This document shows, one piece after another, positions 36,648 to 45,517 of a stretch of 64,000 nucleotides of DNA. Made by a program: the position numbers and the translations under genes. Numbering within the stretch: position 1 is the first letter of the stretch; every line of letters starts with the position of its first letter. The notes below the pieces were generated by a model that worked only from the letters and a program-made list of their open reading frames with translations, ran no database searches and was not told the DNA's origin. Source of the stretch: Terriglobales bacterium (GTDB taxonomy: Bacteria; Acidobacteriota; Terriglobia; Terriglobales; Acidobacteriaceae). The stretch is taken from assembly GCA_035651655.1 (NCBI GenBank), contig DASRFG010000028.1, positions 1 through 64,000 on the forward strand, given 5' to 3'.

Positions 36648-36918
36648 GAACGGGGCAATGGATAAATTTGCACTTGTGAATTGCGCGGTAAAGAGCAATG
36701 AAAGCTGGTGGGACTGCTGAACCAGTGCCAGCCGATCAGCACGACGAAGACAACCGCTAATCCGATGCGAGGGTGAACCAACAGAAATTGTAGCCCGATT
36801 GTGCCAAGCCCAGCCCCGGTTCTCAAAAAATACGCTGCAAAATACCGAAGGTGCGTCGATCTTCTGGTATAAGAACATCGGTTGTTCCGGCTGGCCATAT
36901 CTTGTGGGAGGCAGGCAA

Positions 36919-37671
36919 ATGCGGCAAGTCGCGAGTCTGTTGTGCGTTCTGATGTTGACAATGCTGGCGGAAGCACAAGATCGCGCTATTCGGCCCACCG
37001 ATGTCCTGAGCAGCATAACCGTAGAGGCTGATGGGCAGGTTGAGGCCGAACCGGATGTCGCCCAGATGCGATTTGACATCTCGGCTCAGGATCAATCGGC
37101 AAGAAACGCCTATGAGAAGGTAGCTAAGACATCGGACCAGATCCGGACAATCTTGAGAAGTAACGGAGTAGACTCGACGACCGCTGAGGTCGGCTCACTC
37201 TATTTCCAACCTTTGATTGAATACAAGAAGAACAAGCGAAAAATAGTGGCATACCGGGTCAAGAGCGCTGTGACGCTGAAGTTGCGAGACTTTGCGAAAG
37301 TGGGCGCAATTCTGCAGCAGCTTTCAGAGGGCGATATAACCGATTCTCAGTCGCTGAACTACATCCTGAGCAGCCTGGACTCAGCCAAGACCCGCGCGGC
37401 GGAGAATGCGATGCAGAAGGCACTTCGGGAAGCGACATCGGCGGCGAAAGCAGCTGGAGCGACGGTCGGATCCCTTATTAGTGCAACCGTGGATGTGCGT
37501 CAGCAAATCCGACCATTGCTCAATGCTGACTCAATCGGCAAGCTGGAAACGGTCGAGGTGAGCGCAGGTATGGCGAGCGCTCAGCCGCCACCTCCACCGC
37601 CAACGGCTGAGTTTACGCCACAAAGCGTGTCGATCTCCGCGCATGTGCGGGCAATCTTCTCGCTGAAATGA
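36919..37671 (+). CDS. SIMPL (DUF541) family periplasmic protein
   Basis: A 250-residue exported protein of the SIMPL/DUF541 family (E. coli YggE and BP26 relatives). The signal peptide (about 1-19, ending AEAQ) is followed by the family opening ITVEADGQVEAEPDVAQMRF, then AYEKVAKTSDQIRTIL and the helix ALREATSAAKAAGA. A Pro-rich linker and a last strand (VSISAHVRAIFSL) close it. ATG 36919 fits the signal peptide and has GGGAGG seven bases upstream; an upstream in-frame extension is rejected. YggE relatives are linked to oxidative-stress tolerance; the role here is unknown. Confidence 0.88.
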   Translation: MRQVASLLCVLMLTMLAEAQDRAIRPTDVLSSITVEADGQVEAEPDVAQMRFDISAQDQSARNAYEKVAKTSDQIRTILRSNGVDSTTAEVGSLYFQPLIEYKKNKRKIVAYRVKSAVTLKLRDFAKVGAILQQLSEGDITDSQSLNYILSSLDSAKTRAAENAMQKALREATSAAKAAGATVGSLISATVDVRQQIRPLLNADSIGKLETVEVSAGMASAQPPPPPPTAEFTPQSVSISAHVRAIFSLK

Positions 37672-37710
37672 AACGAAGAGAGTCACTGGGCCCTGAAAAC
37701 CCGCGCGGCA

Positions 37711-38904
37711 TTGGCGCACCCCACAAACCTAGCCACGCCAGGGGTGCACTTTGATACCGGCTGGTCTTTGGCTTTTTGCAGACTTCTCCTTGATAATTCA
37801 CTTATCCCCCGCTCCTCCACAGCTCGGCTGCGTTCGATTTCGAAAGCGCGCGCCGCTCTGCCCGCGGTCGCTCCGACTGATGCCCACTTGTGCCGCATCG
37901 TTCGCCTGCTAACAGATCACGCCACTGTTGTCATAAGCGGGACGAAGATCGCGGATGAAATCGGTACCAGCCGCTCAGAGGTTTGGCGACTCATACAACA
38001 ATTGCGGGCCTCGGGAGTGGAGATTGCCGGCCATCCAGCCACGGGGTACCGCCTGCAAAAAGTTCCCGACCTGCTTCTGCCGGACAGCCTTTCGCCACTT
38101 ATAAAGGGGACGGTCTTCGCCAACAGAATTCACCATTTCTTTCGCATCGGCTCTACGAATGTGGCTGCAATGGAAGCTGCTGCCGCAGGGGCGCCCGAAG
38201 GAGCCGTGTTCGTGGCCGAAGAACAGACCAGCGGACGCGGTCGAGGCGATCACGGCTGGCACTCCGCGCGTTCACAAGGCATTTACTGTTCGGTCATTCT
38301 GCGTCCGGCACTGGCTCCTGCGGATGTGCTGGTGTTATCGCTGGCCGCGGGGTTGGCGGTACGGGAGGCCGTGGCAGAGGTGATTGCCAGCACGAATGCT
38401 GACGCGCTCGAGAAGGCGAAATCGCAATTCAAACCGCCGCATCTCGATCTGCGCTGGCCCAACGATGTGCTGCTGAATGGCAAGAAATTCGCCGGCTTAC
38501 TCACTGAGCTGACCGCAGAAGCCACGCGCGTTCGCTATGCGGTTTTAGGAGTAGGGCTCAACATTAATCAGTCCAGCTTTCCGGCGGAACTGGATGGGGT
38601 TGCCACCTCGCTGCGCATCGAGGCTGGACATAAGTTCTCGCGGGTGGAACTCGCCGCCGGTTTGTTAAAATCGCTTGATCGCGAATATCGCAGCTTGCTA
38701 AGCGGCGGAGCCCAGACACGCGACGCAATATTGCGTCGTTTCGAGTTGCATTCTTCCTACGCGCGCGGCCGACGCGTGCTGGTGGACGAGAACGGTGGAT
38801 TCGAAGGCATAACTGCAGGTCTGGACGCCCGCGGCTTCCTGCTGGTTGAAACCGCCAACGGCATGCGGACGGTGATCTCAGGGGGCGTGCGCGCGCTGGA
38901 TTAG
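37711..38904 (+). CDS. birA: bifunctional biotin-[acetyl-CoA-carboxylase] ligase / biotin repressor
   Basis: Activates biotin to biotinyl-5'-AMP and attaches it to the carboxyl carrier protein. The N-terminal helix-turn-helix is seen at about 60-110 (ISGTKIADEIGTSRSEVWRL), which suggests it also represses biotin genes. The catalytic part has the adenylate loop SGRGRGDHGWHS, then LDLRWPNDVLLNGKKFAGLL and the C-terminal SH3-like domain (GFEGITAGLDARGFLLVE). The open frame begins at TTG 37711, but the first ~55 residues have no counterpart in BirA, so the true start is probably further in; no ribosome site decides it. coaX follows 23 bp downstream, a common gene pair. Confidence 0.9.
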   Translation: MAHPTNLATPGVHFDTGWSLAFCRLLLDNSLIPRSSTARLRSISKARAALPAVAPTDAHLCRIVRLLTDHATVVISGTKIADEIGTSRSEVWRLIQQLRASGVEIAGHPATGYRLQKVPDLLLPDSLSPLIKGTVFANRIHHFFRIGSTNVAAMEAAAAGAPEGAVFVAEEQTSGRGRGDHGWHSARSQGIYCSVILRPALAPADVLVLSLAAGLAVREAVAEVIASTNADALEKAKSQFKPPHLDLRWPNDVLLNGKKFAGLLTELTAEATRVRYAVLGVGLNINQSSFPAELDGVATSLRIEAGHKFSRVELAAGLLKSLDREYRSLLSGGAQTRDAILRRFELHSSYARGRRVLVDENGGFEGITAGLDARGFLLVETANGMRTVISGGVRALD

Positions 38905-38927
38905 GAACGGGGGTTCGGCAGTAAGAC

Positions 38928-39794
38928 ATGCTCTTAGTTCTTGACGTGGGTAATACCAACACGGTTTTGGGCGTCTTTGCGAAACCCGAGCAGGGCTTAG
39001 CGCAATACACGCGCCTGCTTGCCAACTGGCGCGTGGCCACTAATCGCACCCAGACTGTGGACGAGTACGGTGTTCTCTTCCGCAATCTTTTTGCTATGGC
39101 CAATATCGCGGTGGAGGAAATCCGTGGGATCGTGATCTCCTCCGTCGTACCGCCCATGGACTCAACTCTGCGCGAGGTCTGCGAGCGGTACTTCTCCACC
39201 AAGCCGCTTTTCATTGAGCCCGGCGTGCGCACGGGGATGCCCGTGCAATATGAGAACCCGTCCGAAGTGGGCGCCGATCGCATCGTGAACGGGGTTGCGG
39301 CATTTGAGAAGTACGGCGGGCCATGCATCGTGGTGGACTTCGGAACGGCGACAACGTTCGATGCCGTCTCGAAAAAAGGTGAATACCTTGGCGGCGTGAT
39401 CGCGCCTGGAATCGGCATTTCAGCCGAGGCCTTATTCGAACGCACCGCGCGGCTGCCGCGTGTGGACATCCGCAAGCCCCTGCGCATTATCGGCACCAAC
39501 ACCGTGGGCAGCCTTCAGTCGGGGCTTTACTACGGATATCTCGGCTTGGTGGACGGCATTCTCGAACTTCTTTTGGGGGAAATGGGCAAAGAGACGAAGG
39601 TCGTCGCAACCGGTGGCCTTGCCTCCATGATCGGCAAAGGATCGAAGTACATCAGCGAGGTAGATGATCTGCTCACTCTCGAAGGGCTGCGCATCATCTG
39701 GGAGCGGAACGCCGCGTCGCGCAAAGGCGCCCACGACTCCGATGGCGAAAATAGTGGTAAGCGATCGCTCGACAAGAGCCGCGCCGCTCGCTAG
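38928..39794 (+). CDS. coaX: type III pantothenate kinase
   Basis: First enzyme of coenzyme A synthesis, of the ASKHA-fold CoaX type, which uses ATP and a monovalent cation and is not feedback-inhibited by CoA. Marks are LDVGNTNTVLGVF at the N-terminus (phosphate loop with the catalytic-site Asp), PSEVGADRIVNGVAA in the middle and VVDFGTATTFDAVS near 140. At 288 residues it is slightly longer than usual, with a charged C-terminal tail (KRSLDKSRAAR). It forms a co-directional run with birA and the following unknown gene, whose GTG lies only two bases beyond its stop. Confidence 0.94.
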   Translation: MLLVLDVGNTNTVLGVFAKPEQGLAQYTRLLANWRVATNRTQTVDEYGVLFRNLFAMANIAVEEIRGIVISSVVPPMDSTLREVCERYFSTKPLFIEPGVRTGMPVQYENPSEVGADRIVNGVAAFEKYGGPCIVVDFGTATTFDAVSKKGEYLGGVIAPGIGISAEALFERTARLPRVDIRKPLRIIGTNTVGSLQSGLYYGYLGLVDGILELLLGEMGKETKVVATGGLASMIGKGSKYISEVDDLLTLEGLRIIWERNAASRKGAHDSDGENSGKRSLDKSRAAR

Positions 39795-39796
39795 CT

Positions 39797-40531
39797 GTGG
39801 ATAACTACTTCAATTATTTCACCGAAATCGAAGAGCACTTTTGCCGCCGGCGGGGAACAACTCTATTGCTCTCCACCCTCGATTGGGCGTTGATTGAAAC
39901 CTGGAAAGACGCTGGTATTCCTCTCGAAGCTGTCTTGCGGGGGGTTGACGAAAGTTTTGATAAGTACGAGCGCCGCCCATTCCGGACGCGCAAGATCAAC
40001 AGCCTCGCCTATTGCGCACAAGAAGTGCTTTCTGCTGCCGAAGATATGAAAGAAGCAGCGGTGGGGAGTGAAACGCAGCCTGGAAATTCGTCTCAGGGGA
40101 CACTGGCCGGAAGTGAGATTGCTGCGTTCTTCAAGAGGAATGCAAGTCATCTGGAAGCCACAGTTTCTGCGCCGGAAGCCAAGTCAGCGGAAGCCAAATC
40201 CGTGGTGCCCAAGGCTGCACACGAGGTGATCCGAGAGGCGGCTCATAGCCTTCGCCAGCTTGCCGGGGAATACGACTCACCGAACGCTCAGCCCCGCCTC
40301 GAAGACCTCGAGCGGCGCCTCACCGTAATGGAAGAGAAATTGTTTGCGGTTCTGCTGGCTGCCTCCGCCGACGAAGAACTGGTCGCTCTGCGCGCCGAAG
40401 CCGATCGCGAGCTAGCCCCCTACCGGCGGAAGATGCCTGCCGCACAGATTGATCAACTGCAGCGCCAGTACGTGCACAAGCGGCTACTGGAACGGCACGG
40501 CCTTCCGCGGCTAAGCCTTTTTTACCTGTAG
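39797..40531 (+). CDS. conserved-looking protein of unknown function, coupled to coaX
   Basis: A 244-residue cytoplasmic protein without signal peptide or membrane segment. It has a compact N-terminal domain (about 1-80, with EHFCRRRGTTLLLSTLDWAL and an aromatic/basic helix), an Ala/Glu/Lys-rich linker (about 85-135) and a helical C-terminal part with a predicted coiled coil (RLEDLERRLTVMEEKL). I know no function. The GTG start two bases after the coaX stop, with no ribosome site of its own, implies translational coupling, so it is very likely a real gene of this operon. It might be a DNA- or RNA-associated factor, but that is only a guess from its basic patches. Confidence 0.7.
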   Translation: MDNYFNYFTEIEEHFCRRRGTTLLLSTLDWALIETWKDAGIPLEAVLRGVDESFDKYERRPFRTRKINSLAYCAQEVLSAAEDMKEAAVGSETQPGNSSQGTLAGSEIAAFFKRNASHLEATVSAPEAKSAEAKSVVPKAAHEVIREAAHSLRQLAGEYDSPNAQPRLEDLERRLTVMEEKLFAVLLAASADEELVALRAEADRELAPYRRKMPAAQIDQLQRQYVHKRLLERHGLPRLSLFYL

Positions 40532-40562
40532 TTCAACACGGAGAGCTTCTTGGGATTAGTCA

Positions 40563-41930
40563 GTGACTACTTCACATCGTTCCCTCTGTGCCTCCGTGGT
40601 GACCCTCAAGGCCGCCGTGCAACAATGGACTGTGCAACTGGAAATCGAAAAGCTCATCTACGGTGGCGACGGTCTGGCACGCCTTCCAGCGGATGACCAG
40701 GGACGCAGGAAGGCCGTATTTGTCCCCTTCGTTCTCGAAGGTGAGCAAGTCGAAGCCCGGCTTGACCAACACAAGCCAGAATTCGCGCGGGCGCACGTTG
40801 ATCAAGTTCTGCGCCCGTCGCCGCATCGCATTGAGCCGAAATGCCCTTACTTCCACCGTTGCGGCGGATGTCACTACCAGCACACAACCTACGAGCACCA
40901 ACTCGAAATTAAAGCTGCGATTCTCAAAGAGAGCCTCACTCGGATCGCGAAGTTCGAGTTGATGGCTGATCTGCAGGTGCACCCTTCACCACCCTGGAAT
41001 TATCGGAATCGCACACGCATGCGAGTGCGGCCTAGTCCCTTCGCTCTCGGGTATAACCGCATGTGGTCGCACGTGTTCTTGGCGGTAGATCAATGCCCAA
41101 TCAGCTCACCGCTGATCAATCGAGCTATTGCTGAAATCTGGGAACTCGGACGTACGGGCGTGTCTTTCGATCAGATTAGCGAAATCGAGTTTTTCGCCAG
41201 CGCAGAAGATTCTGAGCTGCAGATTGAGTTGCACCCCGCTGAAGACACCCCTGAGGCCGGCGAGGCCGCGCGCCACCTGACACCGCAGCTGGCAGGGAAG
41301 ATTCCAGAGATGGCGACCGTCGCTGTGTCGGTTGCTGCGCCCATACCTCCCCGATCGCCGGAGGTCATTGTTGGGCCGGGCGCAATCTTTTACAAGACCC
41401 GAGACGCGGCATATCGCGTCAGCCCGGGTTCTTTCTTCCAAATCAATCGCTATCTGACAGACGAGCTCATCCAAATCGTAACCGCTGGTCGCACCGGCAA
41501 CACAGCCATTGATTATTACGCCGGCGTCGGCCTGTTTGCGGTTCCACTGGCCAGGCGTTTTGAGCGCGTTATAGCCGTGGAGTCGTCACAGACATCGTTT
41601 TCCGACCTTCAGTACAATGCGCCGGCTAACATCCGGGCGGTGCAGGCTACCGCCGAGCAGCATCTGAAGAATGCGACGTCCAGTCAACAGAAAATTCGTG
41701 CCGATCTGGTGGTGGTTGATCCGCCACGAGGCGGGCTTGGGCAAACTGTGGCTCAAGCTCTGGGGCGGCTCGGACCTCCGCGAGTCACTTACGTCTCTTG
41801 CGATCCGGCGACGCTCGCCCGAGACCTCAAGGTACTGCTCGAGTTCGGGTACAAAGTGGAACAGGCGCACCTGGTGGACCTCTTCCCACAGACGTATCAT
41901 TTGGAGACTGTGCTCAACCTCGTACGCTAG
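40563..41930 (+). CDS. 23S rRNA (uracil-5-)-methyltransferase, RlmD/RumA family
   Basis: SAM-dependent RNA m5U methyltransferase. A TRAM domain at the N-terminus (EIEKLIYGGDGLARL) is followed by the iron-sulfur cluster motif CPYFHRCGGC (Cys94, Cys100, Cys103, with a fourth Cys in DQCPISS). The SAM-binding site is around DYYAGVGLFAVPLA, the catalytic Cys lies in YVSCDPATLARDL, and VVVDPPRGGLG precedes it. It has 455 residues from GTG 40563. The first 18 residues overlap a sequence that reads like an extragenic repeat, so GTG 40617 may be the real start. Whether it modifies U747, U1939 or both cannot be told. Confidence 0.9.
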   Translation: MTTSHRSLCASVVTLKAAVQQWTVQLEIEKLIYGGDGLARLPADDQGRRKAVFVPFVLEGEQVEARLDQHKPEFARAHVDQVLRPSPHRIEPKCPYFHRCGGCHYQHTTYEHQLEIKAAILKESLTRIAKFELMADLQVHPSPPWNYRNRTRMRVRPSPFALGYNRMWSHVFLAVDQCPISSPLINRAIAEIWELGRTGVSFDQISEIEFFASAEDSELQIELHPAEDTPEAGEAARHLTPQLAGKIPEMATVAVSVAAPIPPRSPEVIVGPGAIFYKTRDAAYRVSPGSFFQINRYLTDELIQIVTAGRTGNTAIDYYAGVGLFAVPLARRFERVIAVESSQTSFSDLQYNAPANIRAVQATAEQHLKNATSSQQKIRADLVVVDPPRGGLGQTVAQALGRLGPPRVTYVSCDPATLARDLKVLLEFGYKVEQAHLVDLFPQTYHLETVLNLVR

Positions 41931-41996
41931 TTCGGCGGCATCCCTCAAGTTCACATTCTTCCTCCGCGAGCTCAACCCACTCAGAATCGGGAAGCT

Positions 41997-44597
41997 ATGA
42001 CGTCCCGTTCGAAGTTGCCGGCCAGGGACAGAGTCTTTCCACGCCAGCCGCTGTTTTATGCCGCGCTCGCATATGCTGCCGGAACGCTGGTTGGCGCTCG
42101 TCTGTGGCGGCCGCCGGTTTTCTGGATTGTCGCTATTGGGGTCGTCGCTCTGGGAGCAACTTACTTTTCTCGCCGTCGTCCCGTTTGGGCAACTGCATTA
42201 GGACTGGCCGGACTGGTGTTGCTCGGCGCTTTCATGATTGAGCTACGGGGCTCGGATGCGCCCAGCGATGCTGCTCTTGCTTTCACCGATGGAAACGAGG
42301 TGACACTCATCGGCCACGTCACCCAGGAGGGATTTGTTCGGGATGAGGGGTTTGGAAGGCAGCGACAGATCGTCGAACTTGAGAGCGAGCAGATTACTTC
42401 CGAAAGAACATCAACCAATCTACCTGCTGGAATCCGGCTGAGTCTGTTCTCCTCGCCCAAAAAGACGAGGTCCGCGCCTCCGGTCACAATGAAACAATTC
42501 CTTTACGGACAACGGCTGCGGCTGAAGGCCAAGCTAAGATCTCCCCGCAACTTCGGCAATGCGGGTGAATTCGACTACCGCAGCTATCTCCTGGATCGCG
42601 GAATCGTGGCGCTCGGTTCGGCGAACTCGGAAACAGTTGAGGTCTTGCCGGGATTCAAGGGTAGTCAAATTACTCTGTGGCGCAACCGTGCGCGGCGCAG
42701 CGTCCTGGAAAAGGTCCACCAGCTCTGGTCGCCGCTCGATGCCGCCCTGATTGACGCCATGGTGGTGGGCGAAATCTTTTTTATTGATCGCGACACCCGC
42801 GTGGACTACCAACGCTCCGGCACCTATCACATTCTGGTCGTCTCCGGGATGAACCTCGCAATTCTCGCGTTTGTAATCTTTTGGTGTCTGCGGCGCTTGC
42901 GTTTAAGCGAGTTCGCCGCGGCCATTCTCACGGTGCTGCTGGGTTTCGGATACGCCTACCTGTGCAATCTGGGAGTGCCGGTGTTGCGGTCCATCTTTAT
43001 GCTGACCTTCTATCTCGGCGCGCGCCTGCTTTATCGTGACCGCGCACCGGTGAATAGCATAGGCGGGGCAGCGCTTGCCGTCCTGGTCATTGACCCGCGT
43101 TCGCTGCTCGATCCCAGCTTTCAGCTCACGTTTCTGGCCGTACTGGCGATCGCTGGAATCGGCCTGCCGTTGCTGGAGCGGACCTCGCAGCCCTATAGGC
43201 GGGCACTGCGGTTTCTTGATTCCGCCGATTATGACTTGAATTTCAAACCGTCACTGGCGCAAGTCCGCCTGGATCTGCGGATGATTGGCGGTCGGCTATC
43301 GCGGTTCGTCGGCCGGCGACTCGGGACGCTCGCCCCCGCCGCCGCTGGTGGATTCGTTCTCGCCGCTTACGAAGTGTTGCTGATTTCGGCGCTGATGCAG
43401 CTGGCCCTCGCCCTGCCGATGGCCTACTACTTTCATCGGGCCACCGCGGTGGCGCTGCCGGCGAATGTGTTGGTAGTGCCGCTCACAGAAGTGTTGATGC
43501 CGGCTGCGGTTTTGTCCGTGGGTCTGGGATATATCTCGCTCATGCTCGCTAAGTTGCCGGCACTGATCACCATGTTCGCCTTGCACGGCATAACTGGCAC
43601 CGTAATCTTTCTTGGAACACTGCAAGTGGCGGACCTGCGTGTGCCAACTCCCAGCATTCCCGCCTGCATTAGCGCTGGGCTGGCGTTCGCTGTTGCGATG
43701 ATGCTCGTCCGTCGCCGTAGCGTGCTTGTGGCCGCAGGTGTTGCCGCTCTCACCGCTAGCGCTATCTGGATAACTTCCATTCCGCCGCGCCCACAACTCC
43801 GCCGTGGGGCGATCGAGATGACAGCACTCGATGTGGGACAAGGCGACTCAACGCTCGTCGTATTTCCGGACGGCAAGACTCTCCTGGTTGACGCGGGCGG
43901 CAGCCTTGGAGATTGGGGCTCGGAGTTCGATTACGGAGAAGACGTCGTGGCGCCGTACTTGTGGTCGCGAGGCATCGCACATTTGGATGCCATCGCCCTC
44001 ACTCACGGGCATGCCGACCACATTGGTGGAATGCGCAGTGTGCTTAAGGACTTTCGCCCGCGCGAGCTGTGGTTGGGCCCCAACCCAATGACTCATGCGC
44101 TGGCTGATCTGCTGCGCGAAGCGGCGGAACAGAGAGTGGTAGTCGTCCACCACGCTGCCGGCGATGCCTTCACTTTCGGTGGCGCCAAGGTGACCGTGCT
44201 GTCACCGCCTGCCGACTGGGAAACCCGTTTGCAACCACGAAACAATGATTCGCTAGCGATGAAATTCACTTTGGAACAAACCTCAATCGTGATGGAAGGG
44301 GACGCGGAAAAGCAGGCTGAGCACGGCATTGCACTTCAGCAAATTCATGCCGACGTTCTAAAAATCGCGCACAACGGCAGTACTACTTCCAGCACGCCTG
44401 AACTGCTCGACGCCGTTCAGCCGCATCTCGCCGTAATTTCGGTAGGAGTGCACAATTCGTTCAAGCACCCACGCCCGGAGGTATTGGCCCGCCTGGAAGC
44501 TCTTCACGTCCGGACTTATCGTACTGACCTCGACGGCGCCGTCACTTTCTATTTGGACGGGAAGCTGGTCAGGGTTCAGACGAGGGCTCTTCACTAG
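41997..44597 (+). CDS. comEC: ComEC/Rec2 family DNA uptake channel
   Basis: Inner-membrane channel for single-stranded DNA during natural transformation. All three parts are present in 866 residues: the N-terminal OB-like DUF4131 region after two or three helices (about 20-230), the Competence transmembrane domain (about 270-600, with YHILVVSGMNLAI), and a C-terminal metallo-beta-lactamase domain (about 610-860) with ALDVGQGDSTLV and THGHADHIGGM, the metal-binding residues intact. ATG 41997 follows GGGAAGCT. comEA is not nearby. Its last 29 bp overlap the 3' end of the convergent DUF2007 gene. Confidence 0.93.
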   Translation: MTSRSKLPARDRVFPRQPLFYAALAYAAGTLVGARLWRPPVFWIVAIGVVALGATYFSRRRPVWATALGLAGLVLLGAFMIELRGSDAPSDAALAFTDGNEVTLIGHVTQEGFVRDEGFGRQRQIVELESEQITSERTSTNLPAGIRLSLFSSPKKTRSAPPVTMKQFLYGQRLRLKAKLRSPRNFGNAGEFDYRSYLLDRGIVALGSANSETVEVLPGFKGSQITLWRNRARRSVLEKVHQLWSPLDAALIDAMVVGEIFFIDRDTRVDYQRSGTYHILVVSGMNLAILAFVIFWCLRRLRLSEFAAAILTVLLGFGYAYLCNLGVPVLRSIFMLTFYLGARLLYRDRAPVNSIGGAALAVLVIDPRSLLDPSFQLTFLAVLAIAGIGLPLLERTSQPYRRALRFLDSADYDLNFKPSLAQVRLDLRMIGGRLSRFVGRRLGTLAPAAAGGFVLAAYEVLLISALMQLALALPMAYYFHRATAVALPANVLVVPLTEVLMPAAVLSVGLGYISLMLAKLPALITMFALHGITGTVIFLGTLQVADLRVPTPSIPACISAGLAFAVAMMLVRRRSVLVAAGVAALTASAIWITSIPPRPQLRRGAIEMTALDVGQGDSTLVVFPDGKTLLVDAGGSLGDWGSEFDYGEDVVAPYLWSRGIAHLDAIALTHGHADHIGGMRSVLKDFRPRELWLGPNPMTHALADLLREAAEQRVVVVHHAAGDAFTFGGAKVTVLSPPADWETRLQPRNNDSLAMKFTLEQTSIVMEGDAEKQAEHGIALQQIHADVLKIAHNGSTTSSTPELLDAVQPHLAVISVGVHNSFKHPRPEVLARLEALHVRTYRTDLDGAVTFYLDGKLVRVQTRALH

Positions 44598-44901
44598 ATT
44601 CTTCTTCCTCCCCCGAATCGAACCACTCACCGTCTTCGTCTTCGCCCGCCGCGGCGCTTTTGGCCCGTGATTCTTCAATCACTCTTCGGGCTTCATCGGC
44701 CTGCTCTGCCCGGACCAGGACTGAAACTCCACCAATCGGGAACAAGTCCTGGTCGGCATCGATGGACTGGGTGATGGCGTCGATCCCGGCAGACTCCAAT
44801 AGGCCACGGACGATGAGCGCCTCCGCCTCCTGCTCACTCTCGAACACTTTGACCAGTTCCTCCTCGGGATCTACGTTAGGTTGATTGGGAGCAGTCGCCA
44901 T
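44569..44901 (-). CDS. DUF2007-type putative signal-transducing protein
   Basis: A 110-residue cytoplasmic protein. The first 65 residues match the small DUF2007 fold (VKVFESEQEAEALIVRGLLESAGI and the closing VSVLVRAEQADEARRVIEE). The rest is a highly acidic Ser/Glu/Asp tail. ATG 44901 has GGAGG four bases upstream, so the longer in-frame start is rejected. The family is thought to relate to PII-like ligand sensing, but no ligand is known. The coding 3' ends of this gene and comEC overlap antisense. Confidence 0.8.
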   Translation of the reverse strand: MATAPNQPNVDPEEELVKVFESEQEAEALIVRGLLESAGIDAITQSIDADQDLFPIGGVSVLVRAEQADEARRVIEESRAKSAAAGEDEDGEWFDSGEEEESSEEPSSEP

Positions 44902-45179
44902 GTTTCCTCCAGGGGGTTGGATGTGCAAACTACGGGTCATAGCTTACTCTTGCCCTTATTAAGGAAGCGAATGGTCTTGGACCGCAAACTTTGGTAATTG
45001 CAAGACCGTTGACTATCCGGTTTCATTTGACTGATTTAGCCATCCATTCCGTTGCCGAGCTTAAAAACGCAACATCGTCGGGCGGTAAATCATCAAATTA
45101 ATAGTAGAATCCCCCTCAAGGTGCTGGGCGGTTGAACTTTTTTGTCGATGTTTACCAAGGTCAGGGGTGAGGAGCAGTA

Positions 45180-45446
45180 ATGGGGAGCCACGAACCTGGG
45201 GAAGTTACTAATCAGCCGGGCAACGACGACGAAAATCGAAAAATCCGCCGCCTCCAGATCATGATGAACATGGTGATGTCGGTCATCAGCCAGGATACCG
45301 GACTCACTGTCGAGGAGGCCTCGGAACTGGTAGCCAATACCAAACGGGCCGCCCTGGCTATGTTCCCTGACAAAGAGTTCGCCTATGACATCATCTACAA
45401 GCCCCGCCTGCAACGCCTGATGAACGAACGCTTCAGGTTGCAATAA
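45180..45446 (+). CDS. small conserved-looking cytoplasmic protein
   Basis: An 88-residue, mostly helical protein. A hydrophilic N-terminal tail (1-22) is followed by helices containing LQIMMNMVMSVISQD and VEEASELVANTKRAALAMFPDKE and a basic end (RLQRLMNERFRLQ). GAGGAG sits at good spacing before ATG 45180. No family is recognised; the Met-rich helix and overall length suggest a small regulatory or scaffold protein. It lies in a 580-bp space between the DUF2007 gene (divergent) and the second acyltransferase. Confidence 0.7.
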   Translation: MGSHEPGEVTNQPGNDDENRKIRRLQIMMNMVMSVISQDTGLTVEEASELVANTKRAALAMFPDKEFAYDIIYKPRLQRLMNERFRLQ

Positions 45447-45517
45447 GCGCTGTTATCCTGCCCGTCCTGCCAGAGAGTTTTCTTGCGAACTCGAGCTATT
45501 CTGATTAATGTTGAGCG

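Noticed and set aside
40581-40602. CCTCTGTGCCTCCGTGGTG-like string at the start of the RNA methyltransferase frame as a distinct element
   Set aside because: It looks like an extragenic repeat motif, but only one copy is in the window; it is used only to question the start codon.
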